This document shows positions 45,260 through 57,356 of a DNA stretch of 64,000 nt, piece after piece. The stretch is from Calycina herbarum (Eukaryota; Ascomycota; Leotiomycetes; Helotiales; Pezizellaceae), in assembly GCA_001414485.1 (NCBI GenBank), contig LLEY01000099.1, positions 1-64,000 on the forward strand, written 5' to 3'. The notes under the pieces are model-generated. The model was not told where the DNA came from. It saw only the letters and a program-made list of their open reading frames with translations, and searched no databases. Position 1 is the first letter of the stretch. The number at the start of each line of letters is the position of its first letter. Made by a program: the position numbers and the translations under genes.

Positions 45260-48200
45260 ATCTTTTCAACTTTACGACATTCACGCAGCGTTGACATTTT
45301 CGATTTAGCGGCACGTCAAGATTCTGCAGGCATACTTGAGGAAAATGGTGTTTGGTGCAGGATAGACTGGCTGGGAACCGGTCGTGATTTTGGGATCCTG
45401 ATTTCTTTTCCTTTCTCTTGCTCCATTGTCTTTCAACATGATGGTGGGGCTACCTGTTTGAAACATTCTTTTTGTCGTTGTTTTAGAAAGCTTTTTGTTT
45501 TAGATTTTTGACAGCAATGAAAAACATTCTCCGAGCGTTTGATTTTGCTGTTGCGATAATGACTTTGTGACCTCGTATATTCTAACCTGATTTGTGGGCT
45601 AATTCTGGTACGTATTTCACTTGCTAGTTTGGCACTTACACCTCAAAGCGTATTCGTGTTCCACTCGGACGTTGATCGATACGTCGCGCTTATTCTGAGA
45701 TATTCCTTAGCGAGTAATACCCACAAAGGGCCGACTAAAATGCTTAAGCCTCTTCATTATGGGATTGAGAAAATTCTCGCGCTTGTTTTCCTAGGCAGCA
45801 CTACCGGGACATGCTTCCTAATCTTCTTGTATTGGTCATCCCGCGCAGCAACTAAGTCCAATTCGGGTAACCTTAACATCACCAACGAGCCTCAAGCGAC
45901 AAGGTGTGGGACTCAACAACGTGGAAATCCCATCACTACTCACTTCGCCAAACTATTTTAAGAAGAAATCCAGCAACGTCACATATTTACGTCCTTCTAT
46001 CCTTCCACAAAAATAAATCAAAGCAATAAAAGTAAAAGACCATAAATTGACCCGAAAGCAGACAGTCAATGCGACCAATATTTCCTTCCTTCGGAACTAC
46101 CGAAAGAAACCACCTGGCAAGTTTCTATGGCTGGCTTGAGAATTAAGATTTTAGGATTCTCATTTCATCGGGGCCAAGCCTGCGTTGCCGGGGTAAAAAA
46201 TACGTCCGTAGGCCCGTTGAGAGACCGTTTAGGGCGTCATACATGGTCCGCAGTCCATGTGGTATATTGATGCATTGAATACGGTTCGCAAATACACATC
46301 AGCACCTTAACCCAAATACCGGGTCTTTTCGACCGTAATCATCATCTTCTTCTTGTGTTCTGGGTCCGACAAAAGTTCCCTTTTCTATGGATTGTCTGCC
46401 GGTTATACGAAGGATTACCGGAGCAGGCTTACACATTTCTCGCATTTCTCACATTTCTCGGGCTAGAAAAGTCCGGATTCCGTGAGTCCCTTGATTTCTT
46501 GACTGGTATTTGAAATACAATACGTGTTCGGAAATTTCCTTTCCGCGATTTGGAAAGTTTGTACTTACCGATGGGTAAGAATTCTGGGGCCGAAGCAAAG
46601 AAAGAATCTACCGTTGAAAGAATCTAAAAAGTGAGTAAGTATTACGATGCCGGGTGTTTGGTTGAATGCACCGTGATGACAGTGATCCCAAGGCTCTCGC
46701 TCTCGGTGATTTTAAGCTGCGGGGGTAATATGCACGACATCTAGTACAGCCACACTCCCAGAATCCTTAGCTTAGGGTGGTCAACCTCTATTAAGGCATA
46801 ACAACAAATCTTTCTCCATATCCAAATTTGCATTTTTGATTGTTTAAATCCGTTATAGAACTGTGGTGGCCGTGTGGTAAAATCTAGGGCGTACGAAGTT
46901 CCCTTTCGTAGACCAGGGATAGCATAACACTATTTCGACAAGTAACGACATGCAGTTCGCAATCGTTACCCATTCTGTTACCGACAGTTCGGGGAATAGA
47001 AGTAGTTGAGCCCCATTCAACCCCCAATAATTTAATACCGACGACATGTTCTTGTAGGGCTATACGAATCTGAATCCTTCTGGGCATAGACGATGGCAGG
47101 TTGTTAACTGCCGTGACGCAAATTCAAAACTGCCTTTGTGATATGCCTTTGTGATATGCTCTTGGGTTATGTTCATTTTCAATAGCTACGTTGGGATTCG
47201 ATCTCGAATCTGTCATCGATTGAATTACACTAATCAAATACCCGTTGCATACGGTGATAGGTCGATAGGAATGCTGAGTTAGCTGGTACGTATCTTGGTA
47301 CGCTGACCGAGAGTTTCCTGGCTTTTTTCATGAAGAACAAAACATGGAGATTTCGGGAGTAGTGACCATCAATACCGAGGATCACGGTGCCAATGGACCG
47401 AGGACAAAGTTCGTCGTCTCACCTAAGCTGTACTCGAGTACCTGGTCCCGCAAAACATTAAAGACTTAAGGTGAGAGATAATCCTGGTCTCCCGGTTTCT
47501 TCTGGGAGAGTTATTGGATCGGAGGCAGCCGACCGGCAAGCCCTATCGTAAAAGCACGACACCCCACACAGCATTGAGGTGTGATGGAGGATAGAACGGT
47601 GAGGGAAAGCTTGCCTTCTGCCTATTTCGAATTGGGATCGTTGATTGGTCAATTGAATGGAGATCTTGTGTGACGTTGTGGCAGTGCAGTTTTACTCCTC
47701 CAATCATAATTCATAATCCCTCGCGCTTCCATTCCTGTGGCTGTGCTAGCACTCGCGCTTATTATATTGAATTGGATCAATATAATAAGCCCGAAAAGAG
47801 GAAACCTACGATTTGTGTATAATTGGTATGTTTTGAACGTTTATTCTAGGTTACTCAGAATTTGTGGGTCCCGGTTCCACATCCCTGGGCGAAGAGTAGT
47901 GTGTAGGAAGAGAACTTGTCTGTAAGTGAACATAGAAGTTGGTATACAGCCAAAATTACTAAAACACGTTGCAATACCTTGGGGAATGCTCATGTAAGCT
48001 GTTAGAACAGGATTGCTTGTGTCCAGGCAGTCGTATTCATTGACTTTGATAGGTTCCATGTTCCCGTATTGTCTGAACTTAATATGAGAGCTGAAGACCG
48101 AGCCTCGTGATATTTCATGGCGCTTATCAAAATATAACCAGGGCATTGAAGAAAACGAAGTTCCTCAAGAGGAATACTGTCAATTTCAAGAACGTCTTCA

Positions 48201-49330
48201 ACTCTACTGGTCCTCTCGTAACCCTCTGAAGAAGGAAGTTACCGCGTGGCAAATCTTGAAGGGAATATGCTATCAAAGAGAAGTCTGCTATGAGAGGTGA
48301 ACTCGTAAGGAATGATGAAATGATAAAGGGAAAGGAAGCATGACCCCACAATATGACGAAAGTAATTAAAATCCCAGAGATTTATAGCTAGGCTACCAGT
48401 TCTTGCTCGCTTTCATCATGAAACGACCTTGCACAAATATCTAGGGCAATACGAAGCAAGGCAGACTTGACTTCAAGACAATTGGAAATAATAACCGTAA
48501 ATCATACTCCTTCATCTCGATGAAACAAAAAGAGACCGAGATTGTCTCCAAGGAAATGCTCCTTTTGTGAATAGCTGAAACAAAAAAGAAGCAGAAGTTC
48601 GTAAACATATACAAAGAGATTGAACCTCAGCTTGAACTTGAAACACTCTTTTAGGCTTTAACTGGGAGTCCTCTGAAACCAAAAGAAAGCCGAGACAAGC
48701 TTCAAGGAATGTTTCCTCTTTGCAGATAACTATAGCAATACGAAGCGCGTAAAGAGAGAAAGAAGGCAAACATAACTTCAAATTGAACTTGAAACACTCG
48801 ACCCCCAACGTTTATTTGGAAATAGTTTGAAACGGGAAAGATCCTGACATTGACAATTTGCAGATCGCCGGAATTCCATTGAGATGATGAGATACGGGAG
48901 AAGTCTTTTGGCTGGCCACGTTGGCTGCCTTGAAATGTTGTCACCTCCAAGCCATTACCCCATTGTATTTGACTGCTAGATGGTGGGTTACTTTAGTGAC
49001 CGTCGTGCAATCATTCTCCGTCCTTCATATTAGCTTTTACACCTGCGATTCGCGATTCAAGGAGGGGTTAAAATGGGCGGCAGCAGGATAGGTGGAATGA
49101 TTCATAATGTTTCGCGGGCCTGGTAGAATAGGAGGGAGCGTTACACAGTGGCCGTTTTGGCAAAGGTATTGTGCTGTGACTCTATTGCAATTAGTATATT
49201 GAGGTGGGGTGGTGACCGTCGGCGACTACAATAATTATTACAAGTACCCCGTCTTTAGTATCGAATTTCGCGATGTGAGTTTCTCGTCTCTTGAACTCTT
49301 CTCGAAGATTTTATGCTGATGGATGAATTA
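45260..49330. other. Large gene-poor interval
   Basis: About 4 kb with no supported gene. A 73-residue frame from ATG 45,740 has one membrane segment (ILALVFLGSTTGTCFLIFLY) but no further support. Three degenerate copies of a roughly 150-bp segment lie at 48,400-48,810. Other frames are short and lack ATG starts or domains. Confidence 0.45.
48400..48810. repeat. Degenerate tandem repeat, about 150-bp unit
   Basis: TTGAACTTGAAACACTC recurs near 48,635 and 48,784, and GCAATACGAAGC near 48,450 and 48,735, with related AAGGAATG-[CT]-TCCT segments between. This suggests an old duplication with two to three copies. Confidence 0.5.
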
Positions 49331-49980
49331 GATCATCCTCAACGCCTTCTTCTGATTCCTCGTCTATAATTACAAGCTCGTCCTCGAGTGTGGCAACTAC
49401 AAGTGGTCAAACAATACTTTCCACTTACTCAAGCTCCACTCCACCACTCATAATAAGTTCACCCACCACACAAGTCATCCAATCCATCTCCTCTTCCACT
49501 TCCACCTCTTCCGAAACGGAAGGCAAAGCAGAACCTAAAACAACAATCAACAAACCAGCACTAGCATTCGGAATCACAGCCGGAATCATCCTGCTAGTCC
49601 TCCTTCTCCTTCTAGCATTTTGGTACGGGCGAAGGAGAAGTGCTAAAAAATCTCCTGATGGACTTGGGAAGCAGGAAACGGGGTCTGTGGAAAGTGGAGG
49701 TGACAGAAGTATCGAAATTGGGAACTCGGTCATGCTTGGGAGTACGGGAGAAGTGGAGATGGAGGGGAGGAGAAGTCCGGTTGAGTTGGAAGGGAAGATT
49801 GTTCCTGTGGAGGTTTATGGGGGCGAGGTTGGGGAGGAATATAGAAGGGAGGTGGGAATTGGGGTTTGGTTGAAGGGTATGGCGTCTGAAGGGGTGGAGA
49901 TGGGTAAGGGTGGAGAGGTTGAAAAATGTAGGGAGAGCGGAAGCGTAGCTGGTCTAAGTAATTTAGAGAAATGCTGCTGA
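49331..49980 (+). CDS. Single-pass membrane protein, N-terminus not resolved
   Basis: From an intron acceptor near 49,330 (ATGAATTAG) the frame is open to TGA 49,980. It encodes a Ser/Thr-rich stretch (about 60 residues), one clear membrane segment (ALAFGITAGIILLVLLLLLAFWYG), a basic stop-transfer RRRSAKK and a Glu/Gly-rich cytoplasmic tail. This is the layout of fungal wall-sensor-like proteins. A preceding exon probably ends at 49,273 (GAT before GTGAGT), reading VGDYNNYYKYPVFSIEFR, but an in-frame stop and the lack of an ATG or signal peptide upstream leave the beginning unclear. It may be a pseudogene. Confidence 0.4.
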
Positions 49981-50663
49981 CTTAACATATTGGGGGCTGA
50001 ACCATTTTGTTTTGCCCACCTTCAAAAGTGGTAGTTTTCTCATCAAAACAAGTGAGCATGCTCTGCGCCTTTCTTTTCTTGAATTCAGCCACCAGTCATG
50101 AAACTTTATTGGTGTATTATCCAGGCTGGAAGGGATATTCTTTTCCTTCAGAAAACAAGGTTGTATGCTAGACCAAATTTCCTACAGAGTGTCGGTTTGG
50201 GTTTACATGAATACAAGAGTCTCCGTCATCATTCTGGGGCGTGTATGAATTTGTAATTTAAGCGAGGGATGCCAAAAAAGGCGCCCAAGGGGATCTTGAA
50301 AGTAAGTTAAGAAGAGAGTGATGGTAGAATTGGGATTTCTTCCGCGAACACCCGCCTATCATTACTTTGCTTATTCTCTATTACTTTGGAGACTCCGGGT
50401 GATGAATGTCCTAGATATTTGGCACAATTTTCAATAAGGCAGGTGTACTCAATACTTCTTTGCATTACTATTTGACAAGAAAGGTATATTATTCGATGTT
50501 GGAGTAGGTAGTTCAGAAATTTTCATGCTAAGCTTGACTAGCTACTCCATGAGCCTTAAACAGTTGATCAATAGACCATATGGCACTTAGCTAACAAACA
50601 ATTGGGAATCCGCTTCAAAAAATCTACAAACCTGCCTTTGCGACACTCTCGTCCGGAACTTTA
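49981..50663. other. Interval between convergent genes
   Basis: The 3' flanks of the membrane-protein gene and the Gemin2-like gene. No coding feature seen. Confidence 0.5.
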
Positions 50664-52112
50664 TCAACCAACCTGATCCCATATCTGTCTGAATTCAAGA
50701 AGATCTCTTTGTCCGAATATTTCTCCAGCTACTGTGAGAATCATGTCAATTGTTGCTTTGGTATTCCAATTCTGTGAATCATCAGGGGCTGTTTGTGTTT
50801 CTTCGGCTTCTTCATTTGCTTCCTCGTCTGGGTTGGGCTTGTCCAACATTTGCAGCATCTGTGCTTTAGCCACGGCCAATTCATCCTGCGCGCTCGTGGT
50901 ACCCAGTGGAAGAATACCTGCGTCATCAATGTGAGCAAGTGTTTCCTTTTCTGCTGCGATATTACCGTTTGATGCCAGAATTGAGGTCCCGATACCCATT
51001 GTCTCCGTTGGATCAGTAACAGCCGAGGTCTTTGTTGCGAGGCCGGTGCTCATATCAGCACCTGAAGTCAGAGGAACGATACCATCATCAAGTACTTCTC
51101 CCTCTTCTCCGTCGTCCTCCAGGTCGATTTCTTCCTCATTGACAACAGGAACGACTTCTTCGTCCCCTCCATCTTCTAGTCCGGCTTCTAGTTCGGCAAT
51201 CCCCTCATTCATGTCTGTATTGGTTTTCAGGCCCATTCCTACCAAAACAGCTTTCTTCCCCAATTCTCTCACGACGCCGATTTCTTCACTCGTCAACTCC
51301 CCTCGCTCTGGCAATTTTGCCAATAAACTCCAGGCCCAGCGGCTGGCACCGACATCAACCATTTTCGTGCCCTGACGTAAAAGATTGCCCGAGGTCAAAA
51401 GTCCGAGTAATTTCAGTACGGTTCTCTTGTCCATGGTAGCAATTTGGGCAGGGTTCGGGTCTATAGTTCGCATTTTCCATCTCCACCAACGTGCAATTGC
51501 TGTGCTCATTGTTCCAATATATGTTGGGTGGTCAGGTCCCAATTGGGCAACTACTTCTGCGGGTGGGGTTTGCTGGAGTTGGGCTTGTAGGATCTCGAAT
51601 CGAGCCAGTATAGAATCGAAGTATGCCATGTTGTTGTCGTGGCTTGAGCTATCGACCTCGTCGTCGCTGGAGGGGGCCGCATAATAGGCACCATCTTTGT
51701 ATAATGCTCCATGGTTTCCAGCGCCATTTTCGTATATATCGCGGTCATCTGTGTCTTCCTTTGGTGCGACCAGTAAATTGGGAATTCCGCTTGCTTCTTG
51801 CCTATTGAACAACACTTGTCAGCACAATTCTAAAGCGGGAGTCTTAGCAAAGGTATTTGAGAATTGAATCTGGTGCAAGACTTACCGCACAGACATCAGG
51901 TAACTGAGGGCATCCGTTTCCTCGTCGTAGTTCAAGCTATCTCCGTCATCTTCCCTTGTATCTTCGTCCAAGCCAGGGAGGGCGCTTCTTTGGCCATATG
52001 TTGGATCAATTCGCGCAATGCTCTCGCCAGTTGAACGAGCACGAGACTTGTTGCTGTAGATGGCGCCTGGGGAATCTAAATCGTCCGAGAGCTTGCGTTT
52101 GGAGCTCGACAT
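50664..52112 (-). CDS. Gemin2/SIP1-family protein
   Basis: Two exons, 52112-51886 and 51801-50664, joined by an 84-nt GT-AG intron; 454 residues. I start at ATG 52,112 (MSSSKRKLSDDLDSPGAIYS); the frame extends upstream only through non-ATG codons. The diagnostic stretch is DALSYLMSVRQEASGIPNLL, spanning the splice junction and matching the Gemin2/SIP1 N-terminal segment. A later HPTYIGTMSTAIARWWRWKM and the LKLLGLL region also fit. Two acidic insertions, about residues 285-310 and 400-420, separate the conserved parts. Gemin2 helps load Sm proteins on snRNAs; that role is expected here. It shares a 354-bp divergent promoter region with the F-box gene. Confidence 0.78.
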
Positions 52113-52466
52113 GCTCGGGTGTCCTTGTCGAGAATATGTTTGTGTTGGAATTGGAATTGGAATTGGAGTCAATCCAGCTGATAAAGGGGCGCCGTCAGAA
52201 GGTGGCTGTTTTCTTCCAGTATTTTTAATGTTGACAGAGGTCTTGAAATTTAATCACAGCGGGCCTACTTCGGTATTTAAACAGCCTATCTTTTTGATGC
52301 AGGCATTGTGACAACCCCACGCTTCACCTACACTTCCAGGTTGATACCTGAAAGAGCAAAACAACTCTTGTCTAGCATTGGCCTGTCAAAATGTCACCCT
52401 TTTTCTCCCCCACACTCGCCATACTCGAAAACAAGTCACCTCAAGCTGCCCAGCAACTCAATCGTC
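52113..52466. promoter_or_regulatory. Divergent promoter between the Gemin2-like and F-box genes
   Basis: 354 bp separate the two start codons, transcribed outward in both directions. A GGAATT-type short tandem repeat (three to four units, near 52,145-52,170) lies close to the Gemin2-like start. No other motif is claimed. Confidence 0.55.
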
Positions 52467-53785
52467 ATGGCCCTCGACGCCCAAGGGAATGTATGCAACT
52501 ATTCTCTCTGCTCACAGCTCCCGATTCAACCAGAAAAACTTATACTAATTTTTTGCAGTGGGACGTGGAAATGTCACAACCTCTGAAAGCGCAGGTGCAG
52601 ATGATAGAAGCATCATCACCGACTATCCCTCCTCCTTCTACCTCTTTCGATTTCGACGAAACCACAAGCAGCTCCTTTCGCGAAATTCTGCTCCCCTCCG
52701 AGATCGTTGCACATATTCTCGGCTTTCTCCCGCGACGGCTTGGCTCACAGGGCACTCTCTGGGCTTGCACACTGGTTTCTCGAGTATGGTATACCTCCAG
52801 TATCGCTCTTCTTTACGAACATCCATACCTGGACGGAAGCAGATTCGAGGCCTTTGTGAGAACAGTCTGCCCATCCAAAAATGCCCATATCAGACAATCT
52901 TCACTTTCAGTGCTCGTCAAAAGCCTAGATATGTCATCTCTAGTCCACAATAGCTCGAGGAGCCAGACGGCACGTCTGTTGGGGCGACTGAAAGGAAACA
53001 TTGTGAAGTTTGTTGCTCCTCAGTCGAGTTTCGCCATCAATAGCTTTGCCCCCCTGAGCAAATGCGCCAACCTAAAACTACTCAACCTAAGTTTGATTTC
53101 GGCTTCGATATCTCTCAAGATATTGTTTCAAACCCTGAAATCGTTACAGCAATTAGAAACACTGTTTTTCCCTAGGACCTCTGGCGAAGGGAAAAACGAT
53201 TCTTTCACTACCTATCCCTGGCCTCCAAAGTTGAAGGCTTTGCACTTAGCAGGTGGGGTTGATGATATGTTTATGATACATCAATTGCGTACTATCCCTG
53301 ACTCTTTGGAGGTTTTGAGCATTCAGCACTGTGCTCAAGTGCATACATATAGTCTTCTTCCTGTCCTTGGACATATTGGACCGAAACTACGACATTTGAC
53401 TATAAGATACCCGATGCCCCATTTCAACTCGGGGGATCTCAACACACTGTTGAATATTTGTCCAAAGCTGAAAGCCTTGCGAATTTCTGCAGACTACATA
53501 TCAGATGATCTTCTAGCTGTTGAACAACATCCTCTGCGGATTCTAGACATCGAGTCGTCTCCAGCATACATGCCGAATGAAGTAGGCCTTACCGCTGGTA
53601 GACTCTACCAAACTGTGGAAGGCGGTGGACTTCCTGATCTCCGAAGCGTTCGGGTTACCAAAAAGTTGGGATGGAAGGATACTCCTAGTTCGCAGCAAGA
53701 TGTCAGCGATTTGGCAGAGGCCATGGAAGATCATGATGACGAGGATCCTCTAGGAATTCCTATTGGAGTCTGGCATTGTGATTAG
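52467..53785 (+). CDS. F-box protein with leucine-rich C-terminal region
   Basis: My model uses ATG 52,467 (MALDAQGN), a 68-nt intron 52,491-52,558 (GTATGC...ACTAAT...TTGCAG) and exon 52,559-53,785, giving 416 residues. An unspliced alternative starts at ATG 52,391 and is open throughout, but its extra N-terminus has no family character. The F-box follows at about residues 45-95 (LPSEIVAHILGFLPRR ... LVSRVWYTSSIALLY). The remainder has leucine-rich segments (CANLKLLNLSL, LEVLSIQHCAQV, PKLRHLTIRY) typical of FBXL-like proteins. The family recruits substrates to SCF ubiquitin ligases through Skp1. The substrate is unknown. Confidence 0.83.
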
Positions 53786-54840
53786 AATCAATATAGTAAT
53801 GTAATGAATTTTCTTGTGTAAATTCTGTTCATTAATTCCGACTAAATAACACCGAAGTGGTTTGAATCTGCTTACTTACGAAATAGCCTTGAGCTTGCGA
53901 GCGATTGAAAATCTCAACAGCTGCTTCTCCGCTTTAGTTTCTTCGTTTTCTTATTCCATTGGCACTTCGTCTTCTTGTTTCAACATCCAACGTTCAGCTT
54001 AAGGTCGAGATGGTTAGGGCTCTTGATTGGGGTAGCTCGGAGTGGACAGAAAACGCGGCAGTAAACAGGTTCGAACCTGCCTATCTAGCTCGTTGTTCCA
54101 ACTATATAGGGCAACTCAAAGTAATTACGTACTTCGAACAATGTTTCTCAATTGTATCAAAGGGTTGGAACAACGAGCTAGATAGGCAGGTACGAACATG
54201 ATATCTACTGTTGCTTTTCCTGTCCGCCGCGAGGGTAGTTCCTTCCTCATTGCTAACCACAACCTTGGGCTAAAACTTCCAGCTAGAAACTCTCTTCTCA
54301 AAAGGCATCCTACGTCGTCTACGAGACAAGCCATAAACCTCAACTTTGCACCATATTCGGTCTTTTCCTTTATTCCCACTTCAGCGCAACAAAAGGTCCA
54401 GCATCACGACAGTTTTGATTCACTCTGGTAATCAGAGTCATCGTTCTCTTCTGCGGAAGCTGGCGAAGCTGAAGTCTTGAACTTTGGGGGATATTTTCTC
54501 CTCGAACAAAACCACCAAGTTTCTCATTATATCAATCTTTAAAAGTTAGAGGATAAGGTCTCTCATCAAATCAGTGCTACATTTTATCTTGCGATTCCTT
54601 CAAGCGATTAAACTATGTGACAGTATCCCCTTTCTCGCAGATTCCGAGGGTATTTATTTTCACTTCGGCAAACTTGCTGTTCATATGTCACACTTTCAAA
54701 GTCGAATTCTCAGCACTCAATTCCAAATCTAAGATCATCAAAAATCGGATGTTGCTTCGAAATTTACAACTTACCAACTCTTTATCCTACGAAGTATTGG
54801 AGATAACTAGCAAATCATCGCCAGTACCATTTCCACGAAC
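53786..54840. other. Interval holding a long inverted repeat
   Basis: No protein gene. The main feature is the inverted repeat at 54,025-54,240 (separate entry). The two frames crossing it are repeat products. Confidence 0.5.
54069..54197. repeat. Inverted repeat with 34-bp near-perfect arms
   Basis: Left arm 54,069-54,102 and right arm 54,164-54,197 are reverse complements at 33 of 34 positions, separated by 61 bases. Weaker similarity continues outward to about 54,025 and 54,240 (for example CTGTCC near the ends). The left arm contains AGGTTCGAACCT, a palindromic B-box-like sequence from a tRNA T arm; the right arm has the changed form GGTACGAAC. It could be a folded-back tRNA remnant or a small foldback element. 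Confidence 0.8.
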
Positions 54841-56013
54841 ATGGCAACCTCGAACCCGGAACCCACTTTTGAGGACTTCATCTCGGGCTCAGCAATGCCA
54901 ATACTGATGCCATCGATTGAGACCGACGACGATTTTGTGGAGCATCGTCATGGAATTAAACCGACCCCTCTACTCACGCCTCCGAGCTCGGCCTCAAAGC
55001 TCAAAGCTCCTCATCGACAGCTCGAAGAAAATCAATTCATTGAAAGGATTTATATCGACCTTACGGAGAGCTCCCCTGAACCATCTTCTGAGCCATCTCG
55101 TCCTCTTGGTGAGATTTTGTCACCGCAGGCAACTAACGAAAGGGTTGTGGAAATTAGAAGGGATATTGAGGGTAAAGTTGATACGACCGAATATTCTGCT
55201 GGTCTTGGAGGAATCGAGAGTCCGAAGCACACTATTGAAGAAGGATCAGCTTTAACTTCTACAGGCCAAGGAGCGTTGGAATTCCAGAAAGATGAAGGAA
55301 CCAATCGTCAATCAAATCCACCCTCCCCAGAACCTCCAATTTCTTTTTACAACCCGCTCTCGTGCCAAGAACGGAAGCGACTCGTCGTCTCTCTTGCAAC
55401 TCGTCCCGCAAAATTAACTCAAGATCTCAAAGCATGGCTTGCAAGCACCAATTGGCTCCTCGACCCATTTCGCGAAGACGACGAATGCTGGTTCCATCCA
55501 TCCCCTCCACCTCCTCGCCTCACAAAAAATGGACTGCTCATTGCGCGTCGAACAATCTCGAAGCGATTTACTTTTACCTGTCCTTCTTTACATGCTCCTT
55601 ACCAGCTACAAACTCACTCGCTCACAATCCCCTATGGAATAGCTCACCATCTCGTCTATCACACCTTGACATTGCAACAACAAGATGGATGGATTAACCA
55701 AAATTGGCAAAACAGTCACTTATGTGGTAACTGGACATGCTTGAATCCTAAACATTTGATAGTCGAGAGCCAGGGGGTTAATGTGAGTAGGAACAATTAT
55801 TTCAGTCATCGAAGAGGATGCTTCCACAACCCAGCTTGTTTAAAGGATCTTAAGGTTCCTCTTGGGAGTGATGGCTTGGTTGTTCGACTGGAAGAAGGTG
55901 GTGTGTGGTTGGGCGGTGCTGGAGAAGGGAATGACTGGGCGGGAATGGAGTTTGGTGAGGATGGAGGGTTTGTTGACTATGGAGATCTGGAGTTTGAGGG
56001 AGATATGGAATGA
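54841..56013 (+). CDS. Protein with an I-PpoI-like His-Me finger (zinc-binding loop) domain
   Basis: Intronless, 390 residues from ATG 54,841. The first 165 residues are disordered and rich in Ser, Pro and Glu. The C-terminal part contains SHLCGNWTCLNPKHLIVES, then NVSRNNYFSHRRGCFHNPAC. This follows the order of the zinc-binding and catalytic residues of the I-PpoI homing endonuclease: catalytic-type His293 and Asn (314 or 318), zinc-binding set Cys295, Cys300, His305 and Cys327, His329, Cys333, with Cys216 a possible extra ligand. Comparable domains occur as nuclear genes in ascomycetes. Whether the protein cuts DNA is unknown; it is not within an intron or intein here. It could also be only a DNA-binding derivative. 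Confidence 0.72.
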   Translation: MATSNPEPTFEDFISGSAMPILMPSIETDDDFVEHRHGIKPTPLLTPPSSASKLKAPHRQLEENQFIERIYIDLTESSPEPSSEPSRPLGEILSPQATNERVVEIRRDIEGKVDTTEYSAGLGGIESPKHTIEEGSALTSTGQGALEFQKDEGTNRQSNPPSPEPPISFYNPLSCQERKRLVVSLATRPAKLTQDLKAWLASTNWLLDPFREDDECWFHPSPPPPRLTKNGLLIARRTISKRFTFTCPSLHAPYQLQTHSLTIPYGIAHHLVYHTLTLQQQDGWINQNWQNSHLCGNWTCLNPKHLIVESQGVNVSRNNYFSHRRGCFHNPACLKDLKVPLGSDGLVVRLEEGGVWLGGAGEGNDWAGMEFGEDGGFVDYGDLEFEGDME

Positions 56014-57356
56014 CGGGAAGAATTGCGGCCCCGTCGCTGTCAGCATTTCGAAATGAAGTATTGCTAAGGGGTGACAACTAGAAAGCTTCGGCAGAGAGAG
56101 GGTCCCCTGGATTGGCCTCGGTATGATTATGGCGAGAGCTTGTGTATGGCACATGGCATGGCGTTACAAATTGATATATGGAGTTCGCACTGGGGGAGTG
56201 TGAAAATAGAAACCGGACTGGCGAACAACCTGGTAATTTTCTTTCTAGTTATGATAGGGATTTGCTAATTTTCATCTTCTTTTAGTCACTACAATCTCCA
56301 TCATAATATCCAGCAGAGCGGATCTCTGAGTTATCTAATTTCAAATTTCAAGCGATTTCATTTCAATATGAGAAAGAAGTGTTGCTTTTTTCTTTGCCTT
56401 CTTTGCCTTCTTTGTTCAATGTGACAATCATGGAGTGTAGTATTTCTTTGTGTGGTCTTTCCAAGTAGGATGATGGCTTTAGTTTGAATTCAATTAAGCT
56501 GCCAAAGTTGGGCTGAAATCAAGTTAATTCTATCAACAAAAAACTTTGTACGAGATGTAGGCATTACTCTACGAACACCTACTCCTTCTTACCTTGATTG
56601 TACGAAACGGTTCGGGATAATTGAAAGTGTTGTTCGAGAAAATTTCGGAGAATTAGAAACTTGGTTTCTTGATTCTCCTAAATCCTTCGGAACAATACAT
56701 AATTGTACGAGATCTATTCGAGTAATGAGAAACGGGGTAGATGTGGCGTATTATATAAAACTTTCTTTGTGGGGGTTCTTTGCATTACTCTTCCCATGAA
56801 AGACCCCTTGTAAAACTTTCTTTCTCGGTTATATTACCATGCGCGGAAACGATTCGTTTCTTTAGTGCATTTTTCTTTGTCCCAAAATTCGTTTTCATTA
56901 TGTCGAACGTTATTCATGTAAATCACATCGCGTCCATTCGTGTTTTATAAACTTCATATACACTCATTTTCAAGCTTGGTCAATTACAGAGAATTATCTC
57001 CAGTCATTTCAAATCAGGCCCAGGAGCAACTAAAATCGATTGACAAAAGTCGAGGCAATTTCTTGTGGTACATAGCAAAATCCGAAGTCTATCACCCAAC
57101 TCGAATTCTTTCCGAGGCCCAGCAAAGTTTTACGTTCGCACTCTCTTTTAACGTAAACACACCGTACATACAACATTGGCTGGAGCACGTCTGGCGAGTT
57201 TCCCGGGACTGATACTTCTTTGCAGCCAGATACTACACTACCGCCCGATTTCATTCTGGCAACTCTCCTCGGCCAAACTCAGTACTCCCCAGCAAAGGCT
57301 GATAGAATAACGAAACAAAATGTAAGACTCTTCACTCCATAATTACACTTTTCTGT
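56014..57356. other. Interval between the His-Me finger gene and the orphan gene
   Basis: Mostly AT-rich spacer. A 12-base repeat TTTGCCTTC is seen twice near 56,393-56,412. A frame at 56,940-57,212 has no domain. The leader of the next gene may include an intron beginning at 57,320 (GTAAGA). Confidence 0.4.

Noticed and set aside
46853..47087. Possible tRNA, from an A-box-like TGGCCGTGTGG
   Set aside because: No T arm or acceptor pairing at a suitable distance.
53959..54379. Two overlapping frames containing the same short peptide
   Set aside because: The shared peptide is a product of the inverted repeat crossing both frames.
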